Translations under genes and position numbers: made by a program
Assembly (NCBI RefSeq): GCF_003206645.1
Contig: NZ_PZJP01000005.1
Location: 494,904 to 558,903, forward strand
Length of the DNA stretch: 64,000 nt
DNA from: Salinicola aestuarinus
GTDB lineage: Bacteria > Pseudomonadota > Gammaproteobacteria > Pseudomonadales > Halomonadaceae
Reading direction: 5' to 3'
Shown here: positions 46,868-57,084 of the stretch, in pieces
Layout: every line of letters starts with the position of its first letter
Position numbering within the stretch: the first letter of the stretch is position 1
Notes under the pieces: generated by a model
Databases searched by the model: none
Told to the model about the DNA's origin: nothing
Seen by the model: the letters and a program-made list of their open reading frames with translations, nothing else

Positions 46868-47718
46868 GAGGAAGGCTCCAGAACCAGAGTGAGGGGCGCG
46901 CCGTTGCGAACCAGCTGTAGCGAGACGGGGAGGTCGCCGACGGCCCTGGCGACGTCGGCCGGCGAGAATTCGGCGATCGGGCGCTCGCCGATGGCGGTGA
47001 TCAGGTCGCCGCGCTCGAGGGGGAGAGCGTCGAAGAGCGTCGCGTCATCGCCCGCTGCCAGGCGATAGCCCTGCAGGCGCCCGTTCTCTACCACGGGCAC
47101 CACGGCAAGGTGCGGCGAGAGGCGCTGCGGCTCGGCCAGCAGCCGTGTTCGGTAGTCCTCGCCGAAAACCTGATGCAGCGCGACCTCCGGCCATCTCGCC
47201 TCGATCCGGCGCGAGGGTGACGCGACCCGCTGATCGACGATGAAGATGCTCTCGGGAGCGGCTTCAGACTGCGGCCACGGGAGGCGTTCCCGCGTTCCTC
47301 GGTTGTCGAGGATCAGCCCCGTCTCGGTGATGCGCTCGAGCACCACGTCCGAAAAGATCTCCTCACCGGCCATACGCACGCGTTGCCCCTCGGGGGTGTC
47401 CAGAATGACCAGCGAACGCGATACCGGTGTCGCGCGCACAATGCCTAGAAAGCTCAGCGGTAGCTGCGTCAGGGCCAGATCGGTCGTGGTCGTTTCCGTC
47501 GGCGAGCTCGACCAGGCGCGATCCGCCGTGGCCGGCAGACTGTGCGGCGGTGGCGAGACGACCTGATGGCCGGCGGTAACCGGCGGGTGCGCCAACTGCC
47601 AGATCAGCTGCGCTGAGCCTGCAATGACGCGCGCTGCGAGCCAGGCGACGAGGCACCAGAGCAGCCAGCGCCCCAGCGTTGTCGGCCAGGAAGATGAAAG
47701 GGGCATGAACCGCAGCAT
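46864..47718 (-). CDS. gspC: Type II secretion protein C
   Basis: Inner-membrane protein linking the platform to the secretin and involved in substrate recognition. The 284-aa product has a membrane helix at about residues 15-35, a Pro-rich linker, the homology region (LSFLGIVRATPVSRSLVI), and a C-terminal PDZ-like domain with LPLERGDLITAIGERPI. The ATG overlaps the upstream gene's stop by one base (TGATG), tying the SoxB-like gene to the secretion operon. Confidence 0.92.
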   Translation of the reverse strand: MLRFMPLSSSWPTTLGRWLLWCLVAWLAARVIAGSAQLIWQLAHPPVTAGHQVVSPPPHSLPATADRAWSSSPTETTTTDLALTQLPLSFLGIVRATPVSRSLVILDTPEGQRVRMAGEEIFSDVVLERITETGLILDNRGTRERLPWPQSEAAPESIFIVDQRVASPSRRIEARWPEVALHQVFGEDYRTRLLAEPQRLSPHLAVVPVVENGRLQGYRLAAGDDATLFDALPLERGDLITAIGERPIAEFSPADVARAVGDLPVSLQLVRNGAPLTLVLEPSS

Positions 47719-49418
47719 CAGCTTTCCAGGCGCAGTTCGGGGTGCCAGCCGGGATGCCCTTCGACGAACTGCATGCGCGGACGATTCGGCGATGCCAGGT
47801 GGCGGTTGTCGCGCTGCTGTAGATGGCGCTCCATGAGCTGCCAGAGCGGTTCGCCATTCGAGGGGTGGGGGTGGGCCCGGGCGCTCCATGTGACGAAGTC
47901 GGTGCGGGGGGCGTCGGCCAGCTGGATGCGTTGACCGGTCTCGGCGCCGTAGCGACACGTCCAGTCGACGCCGGTCAGGCGCGGCAGGTCCTCGCTGTTG
48001 TCGAGCAGAATCGGCGTGCCGAAGCACTGATCGGCGGCGCGTTCGAGTAGCCCGGTCAATGCGGCGTGATCGAGCGAGACCGGGAAGACGAGGGCCGCGT
48101 GGCCGCCGCTGAGAGCCAGGAGGTGGTCTCGGGTAAGCGTCGCCTCGGGGGGCAGGACCACGTCGTGGCGCAGGCCCGGCGAGAGAGTGGGAGTGCCCGG
48201 GTCACCGCCGGAGAGCGCCTCGGCAATGAGGGCGTCCCAGCTGCCGCCGGTGGTATCACGACGCCAGAGCCACTCTGGCGCTCGTCCCACCGGGCGATCG
48301 AGCCAGTCGGCATAGGGCGCGCGCCATCGGCCCACCTCGGTTGCCATCGTCTGCCGCTGGGTCTGTGCCGCAGAGGATAGCTGTCCGGCGTCGGCCGGCA
48401 GAAAAGTGGCCTCGAACTGCCATCGCCCCGCCTGCGAGCGCGCCTGAATACGATAGGCGCCCATCCCGCGGGAACCGGGAAAGCAGACCGGCAGACGCTC
48501 GCCGTGCGCCTGATCGACTTCCACCAGGGTGGGCCAGAAATCCTGGCCGCGGGCGCAGAGTAGCAGATCCGCCTGATCGAGACGCTGCGCCAACCACAGT
48601 CCCGGACCGGTCCCGGTATCCGCCAGGACGATGACCAGATCGGCACTCGCGCGCGCTTTGGCGACGTCGGACTCGATGGCGAGATACCACGCATCCAGCG
48701 GCCGCGTCTCGTCCGCCGCGTAGGGGTCGGTTGCGCCGACCACCCCGATACGCGCCCCGCCGCGTTCGAAGTAGCTGACGGGCACGACGCCAGCCGCGGT
48801 GGCGCTCTCGTTGGATCGACCCAGGACGGGGCGTGCATAGCGCCGATAGAGCGCCTCGACACGCTCCGGCCATAGCACGCGCTCCTCGCTGCTGACGCGA
48901 ACATCGCTGCCGAAAAGCTGACTGCTGGCGACGCCTCCATCGCCCTGGGAGAGATGCCCCAGGCCGGCACCGTTCCAGCACTGGCCGTTCTCGAGCGTCA
49001 GGCAGCGCTTCTCACCCAGGCGCTGGCGCCAATCTGCCAGCAGTGCGGCCAGCGTCGCGTAACCGCCGAGCGGCCGAGTCGTCGCCGCTCGAGGCGTTGT
49101 CGAGAAATCCGGCGGCGTGACGCCGGCGATTGCCGACACTCCGGCGCCGGTGGCCCAGGGCGCGCGACCCATGCGGCTCGAGGGCCCGATTCGGGTCGCG
49201 GCGACGGGCGGGATCGACGGCGCGAGCGCATCCAGCGTGTCGGCGTAATAGAGCAGTTCGACTGCGGCCCCCTGGGGAGCCGATCGTCCGGGACCCGGTG
49301 CGGTCATTCCCGTGCATCCCGCCATGGAGAGCGGCAAGGTGAGCCCGATGCCCTGGAGCAGGCGGCGGCGCAGGAGATCGATCTTCGAATGGCTCGGTGT
49401 CGCGGGACGGTGGGTCAA
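47718..49418 (-). CDS. SoxB/5'-nucleotidase-fold lipoprotein lacking metal ligands
   Basis: A 566-aa exported protein at the head of the gsp operon. The N-terminus has a Tat-like RRRLLQG motif and a lipobox LSMAGC. The body resembles the SoxB/5'-nucleotidase metallophosphatase family in order (VELLYYADTLDAL, LGGYATLAALLADW, ARIGVVGATDPYA), but the positions expected to bind metal are changed: the DxH motif is DTL, GGD is NGQ, the downstream GHWE-type site is SSEE-like, SHNG is ADTG, and GGHTHD is ARGQD. It is therefore probably catalytically inactive. The start is TTG at 49418, the first possible after an in-frame stop. Family call is moderate, loss of ligands is inferred by manual comparison. 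Confidence 0.7.
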   Translation of the reverse strand: MTHRPATPSHSKIDLLRRRLLQGIGLTLPLSMAGCTGMTAPGPGRSAPQGAAVELLYYADTLDALAPSIPPVAATRIGPSSRMGRAPWATGAGVSAIAGVTPPDFSTTPRAATTRPLGGYATLAALLADWRQRLGEKRCLTLENGQCWNGAGLGHLSQGDGGVASSQLFGSDVRVSSEERVLWPERVEALYRRYARPVLGRSNESATAAGVVPVSYFERGGARIGVVGATDPYAADETRPLDAWYLAIESDVAKARASADLVIVLADTGTGPGLWLAQRLDQADLLLCARGQDFWPTLVEVDQAHGERLPVCFPGSRGMGAYRIQARSQAGRWQFEATFLPADAGQLSSAAQTQRQTMATEVGRWRAPYADWLDRPVGRAPEWLWRRDTTGGSWDALIAEALSGGDPGTPTLSPGLRHDVVLPPEATLTRDHLLALSGGHAALVFPVSLDHAALTGLLERAADQCFGTPILLDNSEDLPRLTGVDWTCRYGAETGQRIQLADAPRTDFVTWSARAHPHPSNGEPLWQLMERHLQQRDNRHLASPNRPRMQFVEGHPGWHPELRLES

Positions 49419-49495
49419 AACGGGGCCTAATCAAGCGAGCGTAAAGGTGTCGTTGCCGGTGAGGAACACCGTGCTCTCGTCGGCATGGCTGGGCA

Positions 49496-49528
49496 TCTTA
49501 ATGACGACTTCATGACATTTTGATGATG
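49496..49528 (-). promoter_or_regulatory. Candidate PHO box for the SoxB-like-gspC-N operon
   Basis: Read on the minus strand there are three 11-bp units, CATCATCAAAA, TGTCATGAAGT and CGTCATTAAGA. The middle 7-mer ATGTCAT matches CTGTCAT at six positions. A -10 candidate TAAGAT (minus strand, 49500-49495) lies 11 nt after that 7-mer, the spacing of PhoB-activated promoters. The leader to the TTG start would be about 70 nt. Confidence 0.65.
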
Positions 49529-49549
49529 GTGAGAGCGAGCGCTCCCCTT

Positions 49550-49571
49550 CGGTCACCATCCTGTCACCGAT
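49550..49571 (+). promoter_or_regulatory. Candidate PHO box for phoX
   Basis: CGGTCACCATC and CTGTCACCGAT form two 11-bp direct repeats. The 7-mers match CTGTCAT at five and six positions. The -10 region is weak (TACCGT, ten nt on). The site lies about 190 bp upstream of the phoX ATG. Confidence 0.6.
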
Positions 49572-49763
49572 GGCGTCTACCGTTGCCACGTTCGCCGCAG
49601 GGCAATGCAGCGCGAAGGGGGAGACGGCACGGGATATGCCGGCTCTGGGCACCTGGGCGTTGATGGCGAATGCCGGGGCCAGCGGGTGAAGACGTTCGGG
49701 ACTGACCCAACGCGCCCCGCCCGCTGGCCAAAAGACCGCTGACGACAGGATGAGCGAGGAACC

Positions 49764-51935
49764 ATGAGCAAAGAGATCGAAGATCATCGCCTGCTGAACC
49801 CGAGCTGCAACGAACCGTTCTCCTCGGTGCTGGAGCGACACGTTTCACGCCGGAGCATCATGCGAGGGGGCGCCGGGCTGGCGGCGATGGGGCTACTGAG
49901 TGGATTCGGCCTGGCGGGGTGCAGCGACAGCGATGGCGATGACGACGTCGATCGCGACAACGACACAGCACCGGAAAAAACGCCCTTGGCGCTGGCGTTC
50001 GAGTCCATTGCCGGCTCGCGCACCGACGCCATCGTCGTGCCGGAAGGCTATACCGCCCAGGTACTCGTTCCGTGGGGAACGCCGCTCAACGCCAGCGCCC
50101 GCGACTGGCGTTCGGACCTGCGCATGACCCCCGAGCAGCAGGCCGCAAGCCTCGGCATGCATCACGACGGCATGCACAATTTCGCGCTGAGTGAATCATC
50201 CGCCTCGCGGGATTTCCTGCTGGCGCTCAACAACGAATACATCGATCAAGATGCACTCTGGGCGCCCCAGGGTGGTCCGACCAACGCCGACGAAGGCAAC
50301 CGTCCGGCCGACGAAGTCCGTACCGAGGTCAACGCTCACGGCGTCACGGTGGTTCGGGTTCAGAAAGGAGACGACGGTAGCTGGCGTCACGTCGCCGACT
50401 CGCCCTACAACCGTCGCTTTACCACGGCAACGCCGATGACGCTCGCCGGTCCCGTCGCCGGCACCGACTACGTGATTACCGCCTATTCGAGAGACGGTAC
50501 ACAAACCCGCGGCACCAACAACAACTGCGCCAACGGCTATACGCCCTGGGGCACCTACCTTACCTGTGAAGAGAACTGGCCCTCGGTCTTCATCAAGAAC
50601 ACGGGGCGTGAAGCGGACGACGATCGTCTGGGGATCGAGACCGGTCGCGGTCGCTACGGCTGGGAGACCGCCGCGGGTAGCGCCGACGAGGTCGATGGCG
50701 AGTTCGCCCGCTTCGACGCCACGCCGCGCGGTGCCTCGGCCGCCGACGACTACCGTAACGAGCCGCGTACCTACGGCTATATCGTCGAGATCGACCCCTA
50801 CACGCAGGCGCGAGCCGTCAAACGCACCCATCTGGGGCGCTTCCGCCACGAGGGCTGTTGGCCGGGCAAGCTGATCGAGGGCGAGCCTGTCGTCTTCTAC
50901 TCGGGGCACGACTCGCGCAATGAGTACATTTACAAGTTCGTCTCCCGCGAGCTGTGGGACCCCGCCGATGCGAGTCGAATCGGCAGCGACTACGACCGCC
51001 TGGCGATCGGCGACAAGTACCTCGACGAAGGGACGCTCTATGCGGCACGCTTCGACGCTGATGGTACAGGGGAGTGGCTGCCGCTGACGCCGGAGGCCAC
51101 CACACAGGATGGCCGTCGTCTGTCACAGGCGCTGCAGCTGGCGGACGACGATCTGGCGGGCGTCATCATCCACACGGCGGATGCGGCCGACCTGATGGGC
51201 GCGACGCCGATGGACCGTCCCGAGTGGGGAACCGTCGATCCGGTGAGCGGCGAGGTCTACATGACCCTGACCAATAACAGCGACCGTACTCCGGAAGGTA
51301 CACAAGCGACCTTCACCAGTGGTGACGACATCGATGCGCTGGGTGTTGGCTATGCCACCGCGCCGACCAATGCGGCTAATCCGCGTGCCAATAATGAGAG
51401 CGGTCAGATCATCCGCTGGCGGGAGCCAACGCCCGCCGAGACGACCTTCGAGTGGGAGGTCTTCGTCTTCGGGGCCGCTGCCAGCGCCACGGACAACTTC
51501 TCCGGACTCACCGAACTCAATCAGTTCGCGAGTCCGGACGGCCTGTGGTACGACGATCGAGGCGACGGCCGGGGCATTCTCTGGATCGAGACCGACAACA
51601 GCGGTAACGACGTGGCCGAGTACACCAATGACCAGGTGCTTGCGGTGGTGCCGGGGGCAGTGTCGCTGGCCGATGGCGATCGCGCCGTGATCGACAGTGC
51701 CGATCAGCAGTATCTGAAGCGCTTTGCGGTCGGGCCGAACGGCTGTGAAGTCACCGGCATCTTCGCCACGCCGGACAAGACGTCGCTGTTCATCAACATC
51801 CAGCATCCCGGCAACTGGCCTGCCAACGGCGACGAGCTGACTCAGGATGCGACACGACAGACGAGTGGGCAGGTACGCCCGCGGGCCTCGACGGTGGTCA
51901 TCCAGAAAGAAGACGGCGGCGAGATCGGACTCTGA
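49764..51935 (+). CDS. phoX: PhoX-type alkaline phosphatase, Tat-exported
   Basis: Calcium/iron-dependent phosphomonoesterase of the PhoX (DUF839) family that releases phosphate from organic esters. The 723-aa product has the Tat motif SRRSIMRG at about residues 28-35 and, after the hydrophobic stretch, a lipobox-like LAGC followed by an Asp-rich linker. Family segments include LGMHHDGMHNF, PWGTYLTCEENW, GRFRHEGCWPGK, YSGHDSRNEYIYKF, MDRPEWGTVDP, and CEVTGIFATPD. The ATG follows GAGGAACC. It is divergent from the type II secretion operon and close to a PHO box, indicating phosphate starvation control. Confidence 0.95.
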   Translation: MSKEIEDHRLLNPSCNEPFSSVLERHVSRRSIMRGGAGLAAMGLLSGFGLAGCSDSDGDDDVDRDNDTAPEKTPLALAFESIAGSRTDAIVVPEGYTAQVLVPWGTPLNASARDWRSDLRMTPEQQAASLGMHHDGMHNFALSESSASRDFLLALNNEYIDQDALWAPQGGPTNADEGNRPADEVRTEVNAHGVTVVRVQKGDDGSWRHVADSPYNRRFTTATPMTLAGPVAGTDYVITAYSRDGTQTRGTNNNCANGYTPWGTYLTCEENWPSVFIKNTGREADDDRLGIETGRGRYGWETAAGSADEVDGEFARFDATPRGASAADDYRNEPRTYGYIVEIDPYTQARAVKRTHLGRFRHEGCWPGKLIEGEPVVFYSGHDSRNEYIYKFVSRELWDPADASRIGSDYDRLAIGDKYLDEGTLYAARFDADGTGEWLPLTPEATTQDGRRLSQALQLADDDLAGVIIHTADAADLMGATPMDRPEWGTVDPVSGEVYMTLTNNSDRTPEGTQATFTSGDDIDALGVGYATAPTNAANPRANNESGQIIRWREPTPAETTFEWEVFVFGAAASATDNFSGLTELNQFASPDGLWYDDRGDGRGILWIETDNSGNDVAEYTNDQVLAVVPGAVSLADGDRAVIDSADQQYLKRFAVGPNGCEVTGIFATPDKTSLFINIQHPGNWPANGDELTQDATRQTSGQVRPRASTVVIQKEDGGEIGL

Positions 51936-51965
51936 GCGAACCTCGCATCACGCCGATATGAAACG

Positions 51966-51995
51966 CAACGGGCGCCGCATCAGCGGCGCCCGTTG
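51966..51995. terminator. Bidirectional hairpin between phoX and ppk
   Basis: CAACGGGCGCCGC (51966-51978) pairs perfectly over 13 bp with GCGGCGCCCGTTG (51983-51995) around ATCA. It lies between the converging stop codons of phoX and ppk. No strong T-run on either side. Confidence 0.6.
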
Positions 51996-52020
51996 TCGTT
52001 GAGCTGTTGTCGAGTCTTTG

Positions 52021-54258
52021 TCAGGCCTGACTGGCGTAGGCGTAGAGCAGCGTCTCCTGAGCGCTGATCGGCTCGGCGTCGCCGCTCTCCTGCAAATGAT
52101 AGAGCCCATCGGCATCGAGCACCCAGCTCTGGCAGTTGTCGAGCAGATAGGTATCGAGATCCTTGCGCACCTGTTGGGCGATCTTCCTGTCGAGCAGCGG
52201 AAAGCAGGTCTCGATGCGATGGAACATGTTGCGCTCCATCGCATCGGCGCTGGAGCACCATACCTCGTGGTCCCCGGCATTGTGGAAGTAGTAGACGCGC
52301 GTGTGCTCCAGAAACCGTCCGATGATCGAGCGCACGTGGATGTTGTCCGAAATGCCCGGCACGCCGGGGCGCAGGCAGCACATCCCGCGAATGATCAGGT
52401 CGCAGCGCACGCCCGCTTGTGACGCGCGATAGAGCGCACGGATCAGCTTGGGTTCGGTAATGGCGTTGCACTTGATGATCAGGCGCGCCTTCTTGCCTTC
52501 CTCGGCGAGTTTCGTCTCGCGGTCGATCATCGCCACTAGCCTTTCGTGCAGCGTGAAGGGCGCGTGGAGCAGCGTGTTGATCTTGCGCGGTTTGCCCATG
52601 CCCGACAGCTGCTGAAAGACACGATGAACGTCTTCGCACAGCGTTTCATTGGCGGTCATCAGGCTGTAGTCGGTGTAGAGCTTGGCGGTCTTGGCGTGAT
52701 AGTTGCCGGTACCGAGGTGGGCGTAGTGGCGCAGCGTACCCCCCTCGCGGCGCACGATATGTATGAGCTTGGCGTGGGTCTTGTAGGCCATCACGCCATA
52801 GATCACGATCGCGCCGGCTTCCTGAAGGCGCGACGCCAGTGCGAGGTTGTCCGCTTCATCGAAACGCGCGCGCAGTTCGATGACCACCGTGACCTCCTTG
52901 CCGGCACGAGCGGCCTCGACCAGCGCGCCCACCAGCGCGGAATCGGCGCCGGTGCGGTAGAGGGTCTGTTTGATCGCCATCACGTCCGAGTCCCGTGCCG
53001 CCTGGCGGACCAGCTCTTCCACCGGCGCAAAGGATTGAAACGGATGGTGCAGCAGGAGATCGCCACTGGCGATGACGCTGAACATATCGACCTCGCCACG
53101 GAGTGATTTGGGCAGGCCCGGGAAGAAGCGACGATAGCGCATCTCGGGACGATCGACGTCGCCGAGCACTGCCATCATGCGGGTCAGGTTGACCGGCCCG
53201 TTGACGCGGTAAAGATCCTCCTCGCCAAGTTCGAACTGACGTCGCAGAAAGTCGATCAGATGATCGGGGCAGTTGTCGGCCACTTCGAGTCGCACGCCGC
53301 TGCCGTAGCGTCGAGCCAGCAATTCGCCGCGCAGCGCCGAGGCGAGATCCGACACCTCTTCCGGGTCGACGGACAGGTCGGCGTTCCGGGTGAGCCGGAA
53401 CTGATAGCAGCCCTCCACCTCCATGCCCGGGAATACCTCGTGGGCATGGGCGTGGATCATCGAGGAGAGAAACACATAGTCAGTGAATCCCTCATCGCTG
53501 AGCCAGTCGGGGAGCCGAATCAGACGCGGCAGGGAGCGTGGCGCGGGCAGTATCGCCATGCCGCCGTCGCGCCCGAAGGCATCGACTCCGTCGAGTTCGA
53601 CGATGAAGTTGAGGCTCTTGTTCACCAGTCGCGGGAACGGATGTGATGGATCGAGGCCGATCGGGCTGATGACCGGCGCGATCTCCGCGGCGAAGTACTC
53701 GGCAACCCAGGCAGCTTGGTCCGGCGTCCACTGGGCACGGCGTCGAAACCGAATCCGGTACTCCTCCAGTGCCGGCACGAGCGTGTCATTGAGAACGCGA
53801 TACTGGCGTTCGACCTGCTCGTGGGAGATGCGTGAGATCGCGTTGAGCACGCGCGCGGGCCCCAGACCGTCGACACCGCCCTCGTCGTGGCCGAGCGCGA
53901 GCTGGCGCTTCAGACCCGCCACGCGGATCTCGAAGAACTCGTCGAGGTTCGACGAGAAGATCAGCAGGAACATCAGCCGGTCGAGCAGCGGGTGAGAGGC
54001 ATCCAGTGCCTGCTCGAGCACCCGGATGTTGAACTGCAGGTGCGATAGCTCACGATTGAAGTAGAGCGAGGGATCGCTGGGGTCGGCGTGTGGAGAGGGG
54101 GGCGCCTTGGCGTGAATCCCCTTGCGGGTGCGGTTAACGCGCAGCGGCTGGGTGCTCTCCTCGAGCGTCTCCATCGTCTCGGCGTCGCTGCGATCCTCGC
54201 CGGCCTGCTCGGCCGACGAGGAGGAGGAAGACTTTTGGGGCGCGTCCGAATCGATCAT
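52021..54258 (-). CDS. ppk: Polyphosphate kinase 1
   Basis: Synthesises polyphosphate from ATP reversibly. The 745-aa product has an unusual Ser/Glu-rich N-terminal extension of about 60 residues, then the standard N, head and two catalytic domains: FNRELSHLQFN, ASGDLLLHHPFQSF, AIKQTLYRTG, the autophosphorylated histidine in YKTHAKLIHI, and LRHYAHLGTGNYH. GGAG precedes the ATG at 54258. It lies 40 bp after hemB on the same strand and is probably cotranscribed, downstream of the hemB PHO box. Confidence 0.96.
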   Translation of the reverse strand: MIDSDAPQKSSSSSSAEQAGEDRSDAETMETLEESTQPLRVNRTRKGIHAKAPPSPHADPSDPSLYFNRELSHLQFNIRVLEQALDASHPLLDRLMFLLIFSSNLDEFFEIRVAGLKRQLALGHDEGGVDGLGPARVLNAISRISHEQVERQYRVLNDTLVPALEEYRIRFRRRAQWTPDQAAWVAEYFAAEIAPVISPIGLDPSHPFPRLVNKSLNFIVELDGVDAFGRDGGMAILPAPRSLPRLIRLPDWLSDEGFTDYVFLSSMIHAHAHEVFPGMEVEGCYQFRLTRNADLSVDPEEVSDLASALRGELLARRYGSGVRLEVADNCPDHLIDFLRRQFELGEEDLYRVNGPVNLTRMMAVLGDVDRPEMRYRRFFPGLPKSLRGEVDMFSVIASGDLLLHHPFQSFAPVEELVRQAARDSDVMAIKQTLYRTGADSALVGALVEAARAGKEVTVVIELRARFDEADNLALASRLQEAGAIVIYGVMAYKTHAKLIHIVRREGGTLRHYAHLGTGNYHAKTAKLYTDYSLMTANETLCEDVHRVFQQLSGMGKPRKINTLLHAPFTLHERLVAMIDRETKLAEEGKKARLIIKCNAITEPKLIRALYRASQAGVRCDLIIRGMCCLRPGVPGISDNIHVRSIIGRFLEHTRVYYFHNAGDHEVWCSSADAMERNMFHRIETCFPLLDRKIAQQVRKDLDTYLLDNCQSWVLDADGLYHLQESGDAEPISAQETLLYAYASQA

Positions 54259-54298
54259 GCAAGCGTCTCCTGCCTCGCGAGCGGCCACGCCCGCAGGC

Positions 54299-55402
<1,104 letters not shown>

Positions 55403-55483
55403 CTAGTATAGCAACGCTGCCGTCGACGGGCCTGAGTGGGATGGTCGCAGCGAGAGCCGGCCCGGCGATCGCCGCGACCGGGT

Positions 55484-56248
55484 TCAGTCGGCTTCCCGCA
55501 GCTCGGGACGTCGGCGGACGAATCGGCCGAAGAAGATGCCGACCTCGAACAAAAGCCACATCGGCACGGCCAGCAGGCTTTGGGAAATGACGTCCGGTGG
55601 GGTCAGGACCATGCCGATGATGAAACAGACCAGGATCACGTAGGGGCGCTTCTTGCCCAGGGTCTTGACGTCGGTGATGCCGGTCCAGATCACCAGGAAG
55701 GTGGCGATCGGGATCTCGAAGGCGACACCGAAGGCGAAGAACAGCTTGAGGACGAAATTGAGATAGGCGTTGATATCCGTCATCACCGTCACGTCCTGCG
55801 GCCCGGTATGGACGAAGAAGCTGAACAGCAGCGGAAAGACGACGTAGTAGGCGAACGCCGCGCCGCCGTAGAACAGCAGGATACTCGAAGCGAGCAGCGG
55901 GAAGGCGATGGCCTTCTCGTGCTTGTAGAGCCCCGGCGCGATAAAGGCCCAGGCTTGATAGAGAATCATCGGAATCGCGGCGAAGACCGCCACCACCATG
56001 GTCAGTTTGAACGGCGCCAGAAACGGCGACGTCACTTCGGTGGCAATCATCTGCGAACCCGGCGGCAGCAAAGCGACCAGTGGGTCGGCGACGAAACGAT
56101 AGATGTCGTTGGAAAAGGCGTAGAGACCGGCGAAGATCACGACGACCACGATCACCGCTTTCATCAAACGCGAACGGAGTTCGATCAGATGTTCGATCAG
56201 CGGCGCCTGCGCCTGCTCTTCGTCCGGCTGGCGGGATGCGTCACTCAT
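55484..56248 (-). CDS. tatC: Twin-arginine translocase subunit TatC
   Basis: Receptor for twin-arginine signal peptides and channel core. The 254-aa product has six membrane helices, the cytoplasmic N-terminal LIEHLIELRSRLMKA with the conserved Glu and Arg, and the glutamate-bearing periplasmic region. It overlaps tatB by 4 bp. It would export PhoX and possibly the SoxB-like protein encoded nearby. Confidence 0.97.
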   Translation of the reverse strand: MSDASRQPDEEQAQAPLIEHLIELRSRLMKAVIVVVVIFAGLYAFSNDIYRFVADPLVALLPPGSQMIATEVTSPFLAPFKLTMVVAVFAAIPMILYQAWAFIAPGLYKHEKAIAFPLLASSILLFYGGAAFAYYVVFPLLFSFFVHTGPQDVTVMTDINAYLNFVLKLFFAFGVAFEIPIATFLVIWTGITDVKTLGKKRPYVILVCFIIGMVLTPPDVISQSLLAVPMWLLFEVGIFFGRFVRRRPELREAD

Positions 56249-56763
56249 CGGTCACGGTGGTCCTTGTCCTCGGTCGGCGATTCGGCAGCCGGCGCGTGCC
56301 GGTCAGTGCCGCTGGTGGGCTGGGGGATCGGCGAGGGGGGCGCATCGGCGGCATGGGTCCCCCCGTCGTCGACTGACTCGCGGGTGTCATGACCTGGCGG
56401 TGACTCGCTCGTCGACACCGCAGCCGGTGATGCGGTGCTCGAAGTCGACGGGACCTCCGACGACGACGTGGCCGTCGGCGACGAGTCCCCGCGCTGGCTG
56501 GAAGAGGAGAACGTGTTCTCGACGCCACGGCGCACCTGATTGACGCCGTTGTCGAGTTTAGTCTGCTGTTCGGCGACCTTCTGGCGCAGCTCCTCGGCCT
56601 CGAGCTGAGACGAGATCTCGCGCTGTACGTTGGAGACGCTACGCCGGATCTTGCCGATCCAGAGCCCGGCGGTGCGCGCGGCGACCGGCAGGCGCTCCGG
56701 GCCGAGGATCAGCAGGCCGACAATGCCGATGAGCAGCAGCTCGAAGAAGCCGATATCGAACAT
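56245..56763 (-). CDS. tatB: Twin-arginine translocase subunit TatB
   Basis: Part of the TatBC receptor complex. The 172-aa product begins MFDIGFFELLLIGIVGLLIL, has the hinge GPERLPVAARTAG, an amphipathic helix, and a long low-complexity Ser/Thr/Pro tail, as in other TatB proteins. Located between tatA (6-bp gap) and tatC (4-bp overlap). Confidence 0.95.
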   Translation of the reverse strand: MFDIGFFELLLIGIVGLLILGPERLPVAARTAGLWIGKIRRSVSNVQREISSQLEAEELRQKVAEQQTKLDNGVNQVRRGVENTFSSSSQRGDSSPTATSSSEVPSTSSTASPAAVSTSESPPGHDTRESVDDGGTHAADAPPSPIPQPTSGTDRHAPAAESPTEDKDHRDR

Positions 56764-56769
56764 CGAGGT

Positions 56770-57042
56770 TTACTGTCGCCCCGCCTTGTCGTCAGACGTC
56801 GATTTGACGTCGTCGTGCGCGTCGAACTGGCTGTCCGTCGGCTCCTGGCGGGATTGGTCGATCCGGCCCTGAGCCGTCGTGTCGGCCTTGTCCTTACCGT
56901 CGTCATCGTCCATGGCTTTCTTGAAGCCCTTGACCGCGCCGCCGAGGTCGCCGCCGATGTTGCGCAGCTTCTTGGTGCCGAAGATCAGGATGATGATTCC
57001 GAGGACGATAAGTAGCTGCCAAATACTGATACCACCCAGCAT
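56770..57042 (-). CDS. tatA: Twin-arginine translocase subunit TatA
   Basis: Forms the oligomeric pore of the Tat system. The 90-aa product begins [20 protein letters not shown], with the [14 protein letters not shown] hinge and amphipathic helix [11 protein letters not shown], followed by an acidic tail. The order tatA-tatB-tatC is standard. Confidence 0.96.
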   Translation of the reverse strand: MLGGISIWQLLIVLGIIILIFGTKKLRNIGGDLGGAVKGFKKAMDDDDGKDKADTTAQGRIDQSRQEPTDSQFDAHDDVKSTSDDKAGRQ

Positions 57043-57084
57043 GACGTTCTCCTTGCACTGGCGCCGTGACGCGCGATGTTTGGC

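Larger units (their letters stand above)
49419..49763. other. Divergent control region between the gsp operon and phoX
   Basis: 345 bp with no supported gene. It contains two divergent PHO-box-like sites 21 bp apart (49496-49528 and 49550-49571) and leaves a 190-nt leader for phoX. GAGGAACC at 49755-49762 is the phoX ribosome binding site. Confidence 0.6.
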
